From CAZTLE01 sp964614415 (GTDB taxonomy: Bacteria; Bacteroidota; Bacteroidia; Flavobacteriales; Flavobacteriaceae): 21,941 nucleotides of DNA. The stretch lies in contig CAZTLE010000055.1 in assembly GCA_964614415.1 (NCBI GenBank), forward strand, positions 1 through 21,941. The letters are read 5' to 3'. Under the pieces are notes generated by a model, which saw nothing but the letters and a program-made list of their open reading frames with translations, was not told where the DNA came from and did no database searches. Numbering within the stretch: position 1 is the stretch's first letter; every line of letters begins with the position of its first letter. Shown here in pieces: positions 1 to 7,920 of this stretch. The position numbers and the translations under genes are program-made.

Positions 1-355
1 CGAGACTACTCGTATGGTGGCCGAACAATTAGGACTTAAAGAGGGAACTTATACCGTAACGTTCCAATCGCGCCTTGGATTTGATCCGTGGCTAAAACCG
101 TATACCGACCGCACTATTGAGCGCCTTGGCCTTGAAGGAGTTAAGAAAATGGCAATTGTGACTCCTGCTTTTGTGAGTGATTGCCTGGAAACTCTGGAAG
201 AAATTGCTATGGAAGGGGAAGAGATCTTCCACGAAGTAGGAGGTAAGGATTTCACAGTAGTTCCCTGTCTGAATGACCGGGATGACTGGGTGAACGTATT
301 GACGAGATGGATTGAAGCCTGGCGTATCAAAGACCTAAAAAAGGCACTGGCCTAG
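1..355 (+). CDS. hemH: Ferrochelatase, C-terminal part (5' truncated by window)
   Basis: Ferrochelatase inserts Fe2+ into protoporphyrin IX, the last step of haem synthesis, at the cytoplasmic side of the membrane. The reading frame is open from the window edge, with full codons from base 2, so only about 118 C-terminal residues are seen. The segment PAFVSDCLETLEEI is the family's C-terminal active-site signature, in which the glutamate of DCLETLEE takes part in porphyrin and metal handling. The preceding TFQSRLGFDPWLKP stretch is also typical. The end DDWVNVLTRWIEAW matches the usual C-terminal helix. The TAG stop is followed directly by the ATG of the MATE gene with no spacer, suggesting co-transcription. 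The identification is secure; the missing N-terminal half cannot be assessed. Confidence 0.95.
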   Translation, partial: ETTRMVAEQLGLKEGTYTVTFQSRLGFDPWLKPYTDRTIERLGLEGVKKMAIVTPAFVSDCLETLEEIAMEGEEIFHEVGGKDFTVVPCLNDRDDWVNVLTRWIEAWRIKDLKKALA

Positions 356-1735
356 ATGACAAAAAACAAATCGGAAACACTGGGGAAAGCCCCCATCAGT
401 AAATTGCTAGTTCAGCAGGCGGTTCCTGCTTCCATTGGCATTTTAGTGATGTCCCTCAATATGATTGTCGACACCATCTTTATGGGTCGATGGTTGGGGC
501 CTTTGGCCATATCGGCTATTACGGTGGTGATCCCGGTTACTTTTTTCATCGGTGCTATCGGACTTTCGGTGGGTATCGGAGGAAGTTCGGTGCTTTCCAG
601 AGCCCTGGGTGCCGAAAACCGTGGCAAAGCGCTTAATGTTTTCGGGAATCAGATCACCATCACTTTTGTCACTTCTGCAATCCTGACCATACTTGGACTG
701 GTTTTTCAGAACAGCCTTATCGAATTCTACGGAGCGGATGAGTCGTTCAAGGATCAGGCATTGATCTACTATCGCATTGTACTCTACGGTATTGTAATGC
801 TGGCCATGTGTATGATGGGGAATAACGTGATCCGTGCCGAAGGAAAGCCGAAGTTTGCCATGTATGCCATGATTCTTCCGGCCGTTGGGAATATCCTGAT
901 GGATTACATTCTCATCTATGTATTTGAATTAGGCATGGCCGGTGCGGCCTGGGCAACTTTTATCTCATATGCTGTTTGTTTCCTGTTCATCGTTTGGTTT
1001 TTCATCGCCCGCAGTGAGCTTCGCATTTCGTGGAAATGCCTGGTGCCCCGAACCGGAATTGTAAAGGAAATAAGCAGTCTCAGTTTTGTGACTTTTGCGC
1101 GGCAGGTGACGATTGTAGTTCTTACGGTGTTACTGAATAATGTGCTTATTACCACCGGGGATGCCATTGATGTTGCGAGTTATGGGATCATAAACCGGAT
1201 GTTGATCTTTGCGTTGTTCCCGGTAATTGGGGTGAATCAGGGATTTCTCCCTATTGCGGGTTATAACTACGGTGCCCGGCAATACCTTCGCGTACGCGAA
1301 ACCATTACAACATCACTGAAATACGGAGGCTCCCTGGCCCTTTTGGTATTTGCGATCATAATGATCTTTGCTCCGCAGATCACGGCTATTTTCGTCTCAA
1401 ACAAAGAGGGACTGGATGCTGAGACCCTGGCGAACAATGCCGAATTGATCAAGCGCACCCCAGGAGCACTTCGCTGGGTGTTCGCAGCTACGCCGGTGAT
1501 CATTATTCAACTCATCGGGGCGTCCTATTTTCAAGCCATAGGCAGGGCTTTGCCGGCTTTATTGCTCAGTTTGACCAAACAGGGATTCTTCCTGATTCCT
1601 TTCATTATTATCTTGCCTACGTTCATGGGTGTTCTGGGTGTATGGATTGCCTTCCCCATTGCGGATATACTCGCGACCATTGTTACCGCCTATTATCTTA
1701 ATAAGGCTGTGGTTAAGGAGTTGAGGTCTCAGTAG
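356..1735 (+). CDS. MATE family multidrug/cation exporter (MepA/NorM-like)
   Basis: This is a 459-residue inner-membrane antiporter of the MATE family, which exports cationic drugs or metabolites in exchange for Na+ or H+. The length and about 12 hydrophobic segments fit the family. Recognisable family stretches include GIGGSSVLSRALG (about residue 75-87), NNVIRAEGKPKFA (about 155-167), NILMDYILIYVFELG (about 179-193) and VNQGFLPIAGYNYGARQ (about 292-308), close to the MepA branch. The ATG follows the hemH stop without a gap, so translation is probably coupled. The substrate cannot be told from sequence; export of a porphyrin or haem-related compound is only a guess from the neighbour. Confidence 0.9.
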   Translation: MTKNKSETLGKAPISKLLVQQAVPASIGILVMSLNMIVDTIFMGRWLGPLAISAITVVIPVTFFIGAIGLSVGIGGSSVLSRALGAENRGKALNVFGNQITITFVTSAILTILGLVFQNSLIEFYGADESFKDQALIYYRIVLYGIVMLAMCMMGNNVIRAEGKPKFAMYAMILPAVGNILMDYILIYVFELGMAGAAWATFISYAVCFLFIVWFFIARSELRISWKCLVPRTGIVKEISSLSFVTFARQVTIVVLTVLLNNVLITTGDAIDVASYGIINRMLIFALFPVIGVNQGFLPIAGYNYGARQYLRVRETITTSLKYGGSLALLVFAIIMIFAPQITAIFVSNKEGLDAETLANNAELIKRTPGALRWVFAATPVIIIQLIGASYFQAIGRALPALLLSLTKQGFFLIPFIIILPTFMGVLGVWIAFPIADILATIVTAYYLNKAVVKELRSQ

Positions 1736-1819
1736 CGATCTCCTCAAATTTTAGGCTCTTTCAACGGAAAATCCCCCTGAAGGCTGATTTCTGTCATGTT
1801 TTCCCAGGATCGAATTTAC

Positions 1820-1827
1820 CATCTTTA
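1820..1827 (+). promoter_or_regulatory. Weak Bacteroidota -7 element upstream of first ppk2
   Basis: The octamer CATCTTTA lies 18 bases before the ATG of the first ppk2 gene. It differs at two positions from TAnnTTTG, the -7 consensus of Bacteroidota sigma factor promoters. The 110-base gap after the MATE gene is the only spacer in this stretch and the natural place for a promoter. No good -33 TTG is seen at the right distance. Confidence 0.35.
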
Positions 1828-1845
1828 GTCTTTAAAACATATTGT

Positions 1846-2697
1846 ATGCTTGAATTAAAGGACTTTGAACAGATCAAAGACCGCAAGACCTTTTTTGAAA
1901 TTGTAAAGGCCAAGGTTTCGGAAGAACGGTTCGATTCTATTTTGGAAACCATCAGCTATGAGGAGGAGTTGTTGAAACTCCAGGGGGAGCTCGTCGATTT
2001 TCAGCAATGGGTGGCAAAGAATAAGAAAAGGGTCTGCATCATCTTTGAAGGGCGCGATGCCGCAGGGAAAGGAGGCACGATAAGACGTTTCATAGAGCAC
2101 CTGAATCCCAGATCCATGCGGGTTGTGGCGCTCAATAAGCCTACTGAGATTGAGAAAGGACAGTGGTTTTTCCGAAGGTATGTAAAAGAACTACCCAATC
2201 CGGGTGAGATCGTCTTCTTTGACAGGAGTTGGTACAACCGGGCTGTTGTAGAACCGGTCATGGGGTTTTGTACGGACGAAGAGTACAAGAAGTTCATGGT
2301 ACAGGTAAATGAGTTTGAGCACATGCTTTATGAGGACGGAATGGCGCTCATCAAGTTTTGGTTTTCAATCTCCAAAGATGAGCAATTGCGACGTTTTAAC
2401 GCACGCATTGTGAACCCTTTGAAGCAATGGAAGTTCAGTTCTGTTGACAAGCAAGGACAGGTGTTGTGGGATGAGTATACCCATCACAAAGAACAGATGT
2501 TCAGCAAGACACACACCTCTTTCAGTCCCTGGATCATTGTAAAAAGTAACAACAAGAGGATTGCCCGGCTGGAGAGTATTCGCCACGTTCTTTCACAATT
2601 TGAATACGAGGGCAAAGGAAATTCGAAGACAACCTTGTTTCCGGATCCAAACATAATTCAGCGTTACCACAGGATGATAAAACAAATAGATCTCTAA
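1846..2697 (+). CDS. ppk2: Polyphosphate kinase 2 family protein (first of tandem pair)
   Basis: This is a 283-residue one-domain PPK2, a cytoplasmic enzyme that moves phosphate between polyphosphate and nucleotides (usually polyP plus NDP or NMP to a higher nucleotide). The P-loop Walker A is EGRDAAGKGG at residues 68-77. The Walker B region is IVFFDRSWYNRAVVEP (122-137), with Asp126 and Arg127, the DRSWYNRA block being diagnostic of PPK2. The C-terminal PWIIVKSNNKRIARLESIRHVL block is the usual nucleotide-side end. Length is normal for a single-domain enzyme. Its stop overlaps the ATG of a second PPK2 gene in a TAATG junction, so the two are surely co-translated. Which nucleotide each prefers (AMP, ADP or GDP) is not clear from these motifs. 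Confidence 0.93.
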   Translation: MLELKDFEQIKDRKTFFEIVKAKVSEERFDSILETISYEEELLKLQGELVDFQQWVAKNKKRVCIIFEGRDAAGKGGTIRRFIEHLNPRSMRVVALNKPTEIEKGQWFFRRYVKELPNPGEIVFFDRSWYNRAVVEPVMGFCTDEEYKKFMVQVNEFEHMLYEDGMALIKFWFSISKDEQLRRFNARIVNPLKQWKFSSVDKQGQVLWDEYTHHKEQMFSKTHTSFSPWIIVKSNNKRIARLESIRHVLSQFEYEGKGNSKTTLFPDPNIIQRYHRMIKQIDL

Positions 2698-3515
2698 TGG
2701 GAAATCAACTTTCACAAAAAGAACTCAAGCTGTTGAATTCCAAAAAGGGGATTAAGCAGTTTTATGCGGACAATCAATTCTCGGTCTTCAAGACGATTCG
2801 TTATGTTAAGTACGAAGCCCGCCTGAAATCATTGCAGGAAGAACTTATTAAACTCCAACAATGGGTGGTGGAGAACAATGAAAAGGTTGTTATTGTATTT
2901 GAAGGCCGTGATGCAGCGGGTAAAGGAGGAGCTATTCGAAGAACAACGGAGCATCTCAATCCACGTCAGTTTAAAGTGGTGGCCTTACCGAAGCCCAGCG
3001 CTGAGGAGCGTGGTCAATGGTATTTCCAACGCTACGTGGAACAATTGCCTCGCGAAGGCATGATCGTCTTCTTCGACAGGAGTTGGTACAACCGGGCCGT
3101 GGTAGAGCCTGTAAACGGGTTTTGTACGCAGGAGGAATATGAGATCTTCATGAATCAGGTGAATGAATTTGAACGGATGATCGTTGAATCCGGAATCCGG
3201 TTGATAAAATTCTACTTTTCCATTACGAAAGATGAGCAGGCCCAACGATTTGAGGAGATCAAAGCCAGTCCGGTCAAAAAATGGAAGTACAGTGATGTGG
3301 ATCGCAGAGCGCTTGAATTATGGGATAGCTATACGGAGTATAAGAAGGCCATGTTTCAAAGAACAAATTCACAAATAGCTCCCTGGACCATTATTAAGGC
3401 AAACCGGAAAACGAAAGCCCGTGTCGAAGTCATAGAGCATATTCTGAACAAGATTCCTTATGAACCGCCTAATACTGAACTTGTACAGGAGTCCGGAACT
3501 AAATCGGCTACATAG
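2697..3515 (+). CDS. ppk2: Polyphosphate kinase 2 family protein (second of tandem pair)
   Basis: This is a 272-residue paralogue of the gene just upstream, with the same one-domain PPK2 plan. Walker A is EGRDAAGKGG at residues 69-78 and Walker B is IVFFDRSWYNRAVVEP at 123-138, with Asp127 and Arg128; the C-terminal PWTIIKANRKTKARVEVIEHIL block is retained. All catalytic motifs look intact, so neither copy appears to be decaying. The copies diverge most at the N terminus, in the stretch after KDEQ (NARIVNPLKQWK against EEIKASPVKKWK), and at the C-terminal tail. Start ATG overlaps the upstream TAA by one base. The pair may form a heteromer or cover different nucleotide acceptors; that is inference. 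Confidence 0.93.
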   Translation: MGNQLSQKELKLLNSKKGIKQFYADNQFSVFKTIRYVKYEARLKSLQEELIKLQQWVVENNEKVVIVFEGRDAAGKGGAIRRTTEHLNPRQFKVVALPKPSAEERGQWYFQRYVEQLPREGMIVFFDRSWYNRAVVEPVNGFCTQEEYEIFMNQVNEFERMIVESGIRLIKFYFSITKDEQAQRFEEIKASPVKKWKYSDVDRRALELWDSYTEYKKAMFQRTNSQIAPWTIIKANRKTKARVEVIEHILNKIPYEPPNTELVQESGTKSAT

Positions 3516-3572
3516 CTATTTTCATTTGGGATATTGCGACTTATATTTATTCGAATGAACCCCTGGAATTCC

Positions 3573-3580
3573 TATCTTTA
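3573..3580 (+). promoter_or_regulatory. Near-consensus -7 element, very short leader
   Basis: TATCTTTA matches TAnnTTTG in all but the last base and ends 7 bases before the ATG of the T9SS-sorted protein. If used, transcription would start within a few bases of the start codon. It sits in the 72-base gap after the second ppk2. Confidence 0.5.
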
Positions 3581-3587
3581 AGGTCGT

Positions 3588-4703
3588 ATGAAAGTGAAGA
3601 TAGCCGTCATTCTTTTGGTCGTAATCCAAGGTTGGTCGTCCTTTGGTCAACTCAGTGAGATTCTGGATGAGACCTGGTATTTGCGATCCATATATGATGG
3701 GTCGGACCTTTACTACGTCCCTTATCCGGAGAGTTTTGTTTTGGGTATTGATGACATTGGAGGCACCTATTCGATACTTACCAGTGCAGTAGAAAATGGA
3801 CTGGGAGGAACCGTTATCTTCGACACTGTCAATGAAACGATGGAGTTTACCGAAGTGAACATTACGCTGCTCGACTGTATCGTTCCAAACTGCTTCTACG
3901 AGGACCTTTATTTTTATACAGTTCTAACCGATATTAACGGAACACTCAAAACTCTGGACTATCACTACTTCGAGTTTTCAAACGGTGTTAGGTTATTGCG
4001 GCTCACAGATACTGATGGTAATTCGGCCGAATACCTCAATGACCCCATCGGAGATCCGAATCCAGCCTTGTTCAGAACATGGTATTTGCATTCTATGGAT
4101 GCCGATTTGGGTGATACGTCATACATAGCTGATTTTGATCCGCCAATCCAGCCCACGCTGGTAATTAACCCTGATCTTACTTTTTCCGGTCTGGGAAGTT
4201 GTAACACATTCAGTGGTCTTTTTGGGTATTCAGAGGACTATGTTGATATCGGCTATCTTCTTCCGTTGAGTTTTGATGAAACCGGTGCAACCTGTACTAA
4301 TCATGATGGGTTTGAACAATATTACTTCGATCATTTCGAACCCGGAACAATGCTTTTCATGTATGTCTGGGAGAACATACCTGCCGGAACGGCAGGCCTT
4401 TCGTTTGAAATGTCGCCGGGGTTTACATTCAATTTCAGAAATGAACCGGTGCTATCCCTGGAGGATAACGCCCTGGACGCTCCCGGGGTGATATACCCTA
4501 ATCCCGTGAACGACAAGCTTAATATTTCCAATCCTGATGGGGTAGAGACAATCGAAATCTACACCCTAAGCGGTAAGCTTTTGCTGCAATCCGAAAGAAA
4601 TATTGCCTCCGGGGTTGACGTCTCATCTTTACCACCGGGAATGTATTTGATCTCTGTTGTAACGGCTGGTACATCTCAGCTGCAAAAGTTCATAAAGCAG
4701 TAG
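3588..4703 (+). CDS. Secreted META-like protein with T9SS type A sorting domain
   Basis: This 371-residue protein has a clear signal peptide (about residues 1-21, ending SSFGQ). A C-terminal T9SS sorting domain of about 70 residues starts near IYPNPVNDKLNIS and contains the EIYTLSGKLL strand and an ending like LPPGMYLISV...LQKFIKQ. It is thus exported by Sec, moved across the outer membrane by the type IX system and probably anchored on the surface or released. The middle (about 160-280) has WYLHSMDAD and TFSGLGSCNTFSGLFGY, resembling META/HslJ-type beta domains; the N-terminal half has a similar WYLRSIYDG opening, hinting at an internal duplication. No catalytic motif is visible. The role is unknown. 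The META assignment is moderate, the T9SS assignment strong. Confidence 0.85.
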   Translation: MKVKIAVILLVVIQGWSSFGQLSEILDETWYLRSIYDGSDLYYVPYPESFVLGIDDIGGTYSILTSAVENGLGGTVIFDTVNETMEFTEVNITLLDCIVPNCFYEDLYFYTVLTDINGTLKTLDYHYFEFSNGVRLLRLTDTDGNSAEYLNDPIGDPNPALFRTWYLHSMDADLGDTSYIADFDPPIQPTLVINPDLTFSGLGSCNTFSGLFGYSEDYVDIGYLLPLSFDETGATCTNHDGFEQYYFDHFEPGTMLFMYVWENIPAGTAGLSFEMSPGFTFNFRNEPVLSLEDNALDAPGVIYPNPVNDKLNISNPDGVETIEIYTLSGKLLLQSERNIASGVDVSSLPPGMYLISVVTAGTSQLQKFIKQ

Positions 4704-4775
4704 GGTTTTTCACTGTCATCTTAACGGTTTGCCGGGCATTTAACATTCCTTGTGCATTAGGAAATGCGGGAAAAT

Positions 4776-4789
4776 CGCTAAATTTAGCG
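4776..4789 (+). promoter_or_regulatory. Perfect 14-bp palindrome, candidate operator overlapping a -7 box
   Basis: CGCTAAATTTAGCG is a perfect palindrome 29 bases before the ATG of the Asp-box protein gene. Its centre, TAAATTTA at 4779-4786, also reads as a one-mismatch form of the TAnnTTTG -7 element. A dimeric regulator bound here would cover the promoter. The function is inferred from position and symmetry only. Confidence 0.4.
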
Positions 4790-4818
4790 TTCTGTTTAAA
4801 TACCTAACATTGTTCACA

Positions 4819-7800
4819 ATGATCCGACCAAAAAAACACCTCATTCCCCTTATTTTATTGATTGTTTTAACCTGTCTTACCGATGTTTCTGCCCAGACCT
4901 ACGATGAGAAATATTACGATGCCCTGGAGTATCGTTTGGTAGGTCCCTTCAGAGGTGGCCGAAGTGCTGCCGTGACCGGTGTGCCGGGCAAACCTAACCT
5001 TTTCTACTTTGGAGCCACAGGAGGAGGTATTTGGCGTACCATTGACGGAGGCCGGACCTGGAAAAACATCTCAGATGGCTATTTCGGAGGTTCTATTGGA
5101 GCTATTGAGGTTAGCGAAGATGACCCCAATGTCATCTACGTAGGAGGCGGTGAGAAAACCGTTCGGGGAAATGTGTCCTCGGGATACGGAATATGGAAAT
5201 CGGTCGATGCCGGAAAGACCTGGAAGCAAATGGGTCTTGAGAATAGCCGACATGTACCTCGTATCGCCATTCACCCGAAAGATCACAATATCGTGTATGC
5301 GGCTGTCATGGGAAATATCTACAAGCCTACACCAGATCGCGGAGTGTATAAGAGTACCGATGGTGGGAAAACATGGACGAAGAAATTATTTGCCAATGAA
5401 AATGCCGGAGCCGTGGATCTGATCATGGATCCAAATAATCCGCGTATCCTGTACGCTTCCACCTGGAATGTACGCAGGACACCCTACAGCTTAAGTAGTG
5501 GTGGTGACGGATCGGCACTCTGGAAGAGTACAGATAGCGGTGAGACATGGACCGAAATTTCTAAGAACAAAGGATTCCCAACCGATACGCTCGGAATCAT
5601 AGGCGTAACCGTTTCACCGGTGAACAGTGAACGTGTTTGGGCCATTGTTGAGAATAAGAAAAAAGGAGGCGTTTACCGCAGTGAAGACGGAGGCGAAACC
5701 TGGACACAGATCAACAGCGAACGGAAATTGCGTCAGCGCGCCTGGTACTACACCAGGATATATGCCGACTCCCAGGACGAGGAAGTGGTCTATGTGCTGA
5801 ATGTACGCTATCACAAGAGTAGCGATGGCGGGAAGACCTACAGCACCTATAATGCACCGCATGGGGATCATCACGATCTGTGGATTGCCCCCGAAAACCC
5901 GAAGCGAATGGTCATTGGGGATGACGGTGGGGCACAGGTTACCTACGATGGTGGGGAGACGTGGAGTACATATCACAATCAGCCTACTTCACAGTTTTAT
6001 CGTGTGACTACCGATAACGCATTCCCATACCGCATTTATGCGGCTCAGCAGGATAACTCAACCATAAGGATTCCACACAGAACAGAAGGATTTAGCATTG
6101 ACGATGATGACTGGGAGCGCACTGCAGGAGGCGAAAGTGCACACATAGCTATTGATCCCGAAAATAACGATATCGTTTACGGAGGTAGTTATGACGGCTT
6201 CCTGACGCGTTACAATCACAAAACCGGAACCGTGCGCAGTGTGAGCGTATGGCCCGACAACCCTATGGGGCATGGAGCGGAAGAGATGAAGTACCGTTTC
6301 CAGTGGAACTTCCCCATATTCTTTTCACCCCACGACCCCAACAAGTTGTATACTGTGTCCAATCATGTACACGTTTCGACCAATGAAGGTGAAAGCTGGA
6401 AGGTGATAAGCCCGGATCTTACCCGTAATGATCCGGAGAAACTAAAATCTTCCGGAGGGCCTATTACCCAAGACAATACTTCGGTAGAATACTATTGTAC
6501 CATATTTGCGGCGGCCGAATCACCGGTAACTCCCGGACTCCTTTGGACGGGAAGTGATGATGGCCTGGTTCATGTTTCCAGGGACGGCGGAAATACCTGG
6601 GACAATGTAACCCCTTCGGGGATGCCGGAATGGATGATGATCAATAGCATTGAACCTTCGGTTTTCGATGCCGGGACCTGTTACATTGCAGGTACGAAAT
6701 ACAAAACGGGAGACTTCAGGCCGTATCTCTATAAGACGACCGATTATGGAAGAACCTGGACGAAGATCACGAATGGAATTCCTTCGGAACACTTCACCCG
6801 CGTACTTAGGGAAGACCCGAAAAGGAAAGGTCTCCTCTACGCAGGGACCGAAACCGGAATGTACGTTTCGTTTAACGACGGAAGTTCCTGGCAGCCTTTC
6901 CAATTGAACTTACCCATCGTTCCTATCACCGATCTGGCCGTCAAGGAGAATAATCTCGTTGTTGCCACCCAGGGGCGAAGCCTTTGGATTATAGACGACC
7001 TTACGGTATTGCATCAGATGGCTGCTGCAAATAACAAAGACAACTACTTGTTTAAGCCAAAAGACACCTACCGCATGGGTGGAGGCGGTCGCAGTGGATC
7101 ACTCACCTCCGGAGCGAATCACCCTTCCGGAGTAATCACCTATTTCTACCTGAAGGATACCAAGGACAAGGAAATAAGTTTGAGCTTTTTGAACAGCCAA
7201 AATGATACGATCAAGAAGTTCAGTACAAAGAGTAAAGAAGACAAGCTGAAAGTGGAAGACGGAGCCAATATGTTCTCCTGGAATACACGTGGAAAAGGTG
7301 CGGAACGGCTTAAAGGGATGATCCTGTGGTGGGCGAGTACGAATGCGCCTAAGGCAGTTCCGGGACAGTACAAAGTAGTGCTGCAGGTGGATGATGATGT
7401 TCAAAGTCAGCCGTTTACCATCCTGGCGGATAAGAATTCTGAGGCCACCGTGGCCGACATGCAGCGTCAGTTTGATTTCATCACCGATGTGAATGAGACG
7501 GTGGATCGCGCCCATAAATCCATTAAGAAGATCCGGAAGATCAATGAACAACTGGGGGCTTTTCAGAAGCAGTATAAGAAAGACGATCGTGTGAAGGATC
7601 TGGTGGAAAAGGCCAAGAAATTGAGTGAAGATTTCTCAACTATTGAAAAGGCCTTGTACCAAACCCAGAATCGCAGCGGACAGGATCCGTTAAACTTCCC
7701 GATTAGGCTTACGAACAAGCTGGCGCATTTAAACAGCCTCGTAGGAATGGATGATTTCCCACCTACGGAACAGGATGTTGCCGTGAAGAACGAGCTAACT

Positions 7801-7920
7801 CAAAAGATCAATGTAGAATTGGATAAATTCAATCAGTTGATCACCCAGGAAATTGCGAATTTCAACAACGAATTCAATAATCTGAACCTTAATTACCTGT
7901 TTGTTGAAGAGGAAGATTAA
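4819..7920 (+). CDS. Secreted Asp-box (BNR/VPS10-sortilin-like) beta-propeller protein
   Basis: This is a 1033-residue exported protein. The ATG at 4819 is chosen over an in-frame TTG at 4750 because it begins a clean signal peptide (MIRPKK, hydrophobic core, cleavage near DVSAQ). From about residue 40 to 720 I count eleven Asp-box or Asp-box-like motifs (S/T-x-D-x-G-x-T-W type, such as STDGGKTW, SEDGGETW, TYDGGETW, SRDGGNTW, TTDYGRTW), starting near residues 74, 128, 179, 247, 298, 344, 385, 530, 587, 649 and 694. This is the layout of large VPS10/sialidase-like propellers frequent in Bacteroidota. The last 250 residues add a beta part and a charged helical region. No T9SS tag is seen at the end, so it is probably periplasmic. 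Asp boxes are structural and do not show enzyme activity. The 3' end overlaps the peptidase gene. Confidence 0.85.
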   Translation: MIRPKKHLIPLILLIVLTCLTDVSAQTYDEKYYDALEYRLVGPFRGGRSAAVTGVPGKPNLFYFGATGGGIWRTIDGGRTWKNISDGYFGGSIGAIEVSEDDPNVIYVGGGEKTVRGNVSSGYGIWKSVDAGKTWKQMGLENSRHVPRIAIHPKDHNIVYAAVMGNIYKPTPDRGVYKSTDGGKTWTKKLFANENAGAVDLIMDPNNPRILYASTWNVRRTPYSLSSGGDGSALWKSTDSGETWTEISKNKGFPTDTLGIIGVTVSPVNSERVWAIVENKKKGGVYRSEDGGETWTQINSERKLRQRAWYYTRIYADSQDEEVVYVLNVRYHKSSDGGKTYSTYNAPHGDHHDLWIAPENPKRMVIGDDGGAQVTYDGGETWSTYHNQPTSQFYRVTTDNAFPYRIYAAQQDNSTIRIPHRTEGFSIDDDDWERTAGGESAHIAIDPENNDIVYGGSYDGFLTRYNHKTGTVRSVSVWPDNPMGHGAEEMKYRFQWNFPIFFSPHDPNKLYTVSNHVHVSTNEGESWKVISPDLTRNDPEKLKSSGGPITQDNTSVEYYCTIFAAAESPVTPGLLWTGSDDGLVHVSRDGGNTWDNVTPSGMPEWMMINSIEPSVFDAGTCYIAGTKYKTGDFRPYLYKTTDYGRTWTKITNGIPSEHFTRVLREDPKRKGLLYAGTETGMYVSFNDGSSWQPFQLNLPIVPITDLAVKENNLVVATQGRSLWIIDDLTVLHQMAAANNKDNYLFKPKDTYRMGGGGRSGSLTSGANHPSGVITYFYLKDTKDKEISLSFLNSQNDTIKKFSTKSKEDKLKVEDGANMFSWNTRGKGAERLKGMILWWASTNAPKAVPGQYKVVLQVDDDVQSQPFTILADKNSEATVADMQRQFDFITDVNETVDRAHKSIKKIRKINEQLGAFQKQYKKDDRVKDLVEKAKKLSEDFSTIEKALYQTQNRSGQDPLNFPIRLTNKLAHLNSLVGMDDFPPTEQDVAVKNELTQKINVELDKFNQLITQEIANFNNEFNNLNLNYLFVEEED

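Noticed and set aside
4750..4818. N-terminal extension of the Asp-box protein from a TTG
   Set aside because: It would put 23 extra residues before a perfect signal peptide and would start upstream of the palindrome/-7 region.
7099..7551. A 150-codon open frame on the minus strand
   Set aside because: It is antisense to the Asp-box protein gene, with no recognisable family, promoter or start site.
7850..7920. T9SS sorting domain at the end of the Asp-box protein
   Set aside because: The end is helical and acidic (LNLNYLFVEEED) and lacks the PNP and GxYxV-type segments seen in the 3588-4703 protein.
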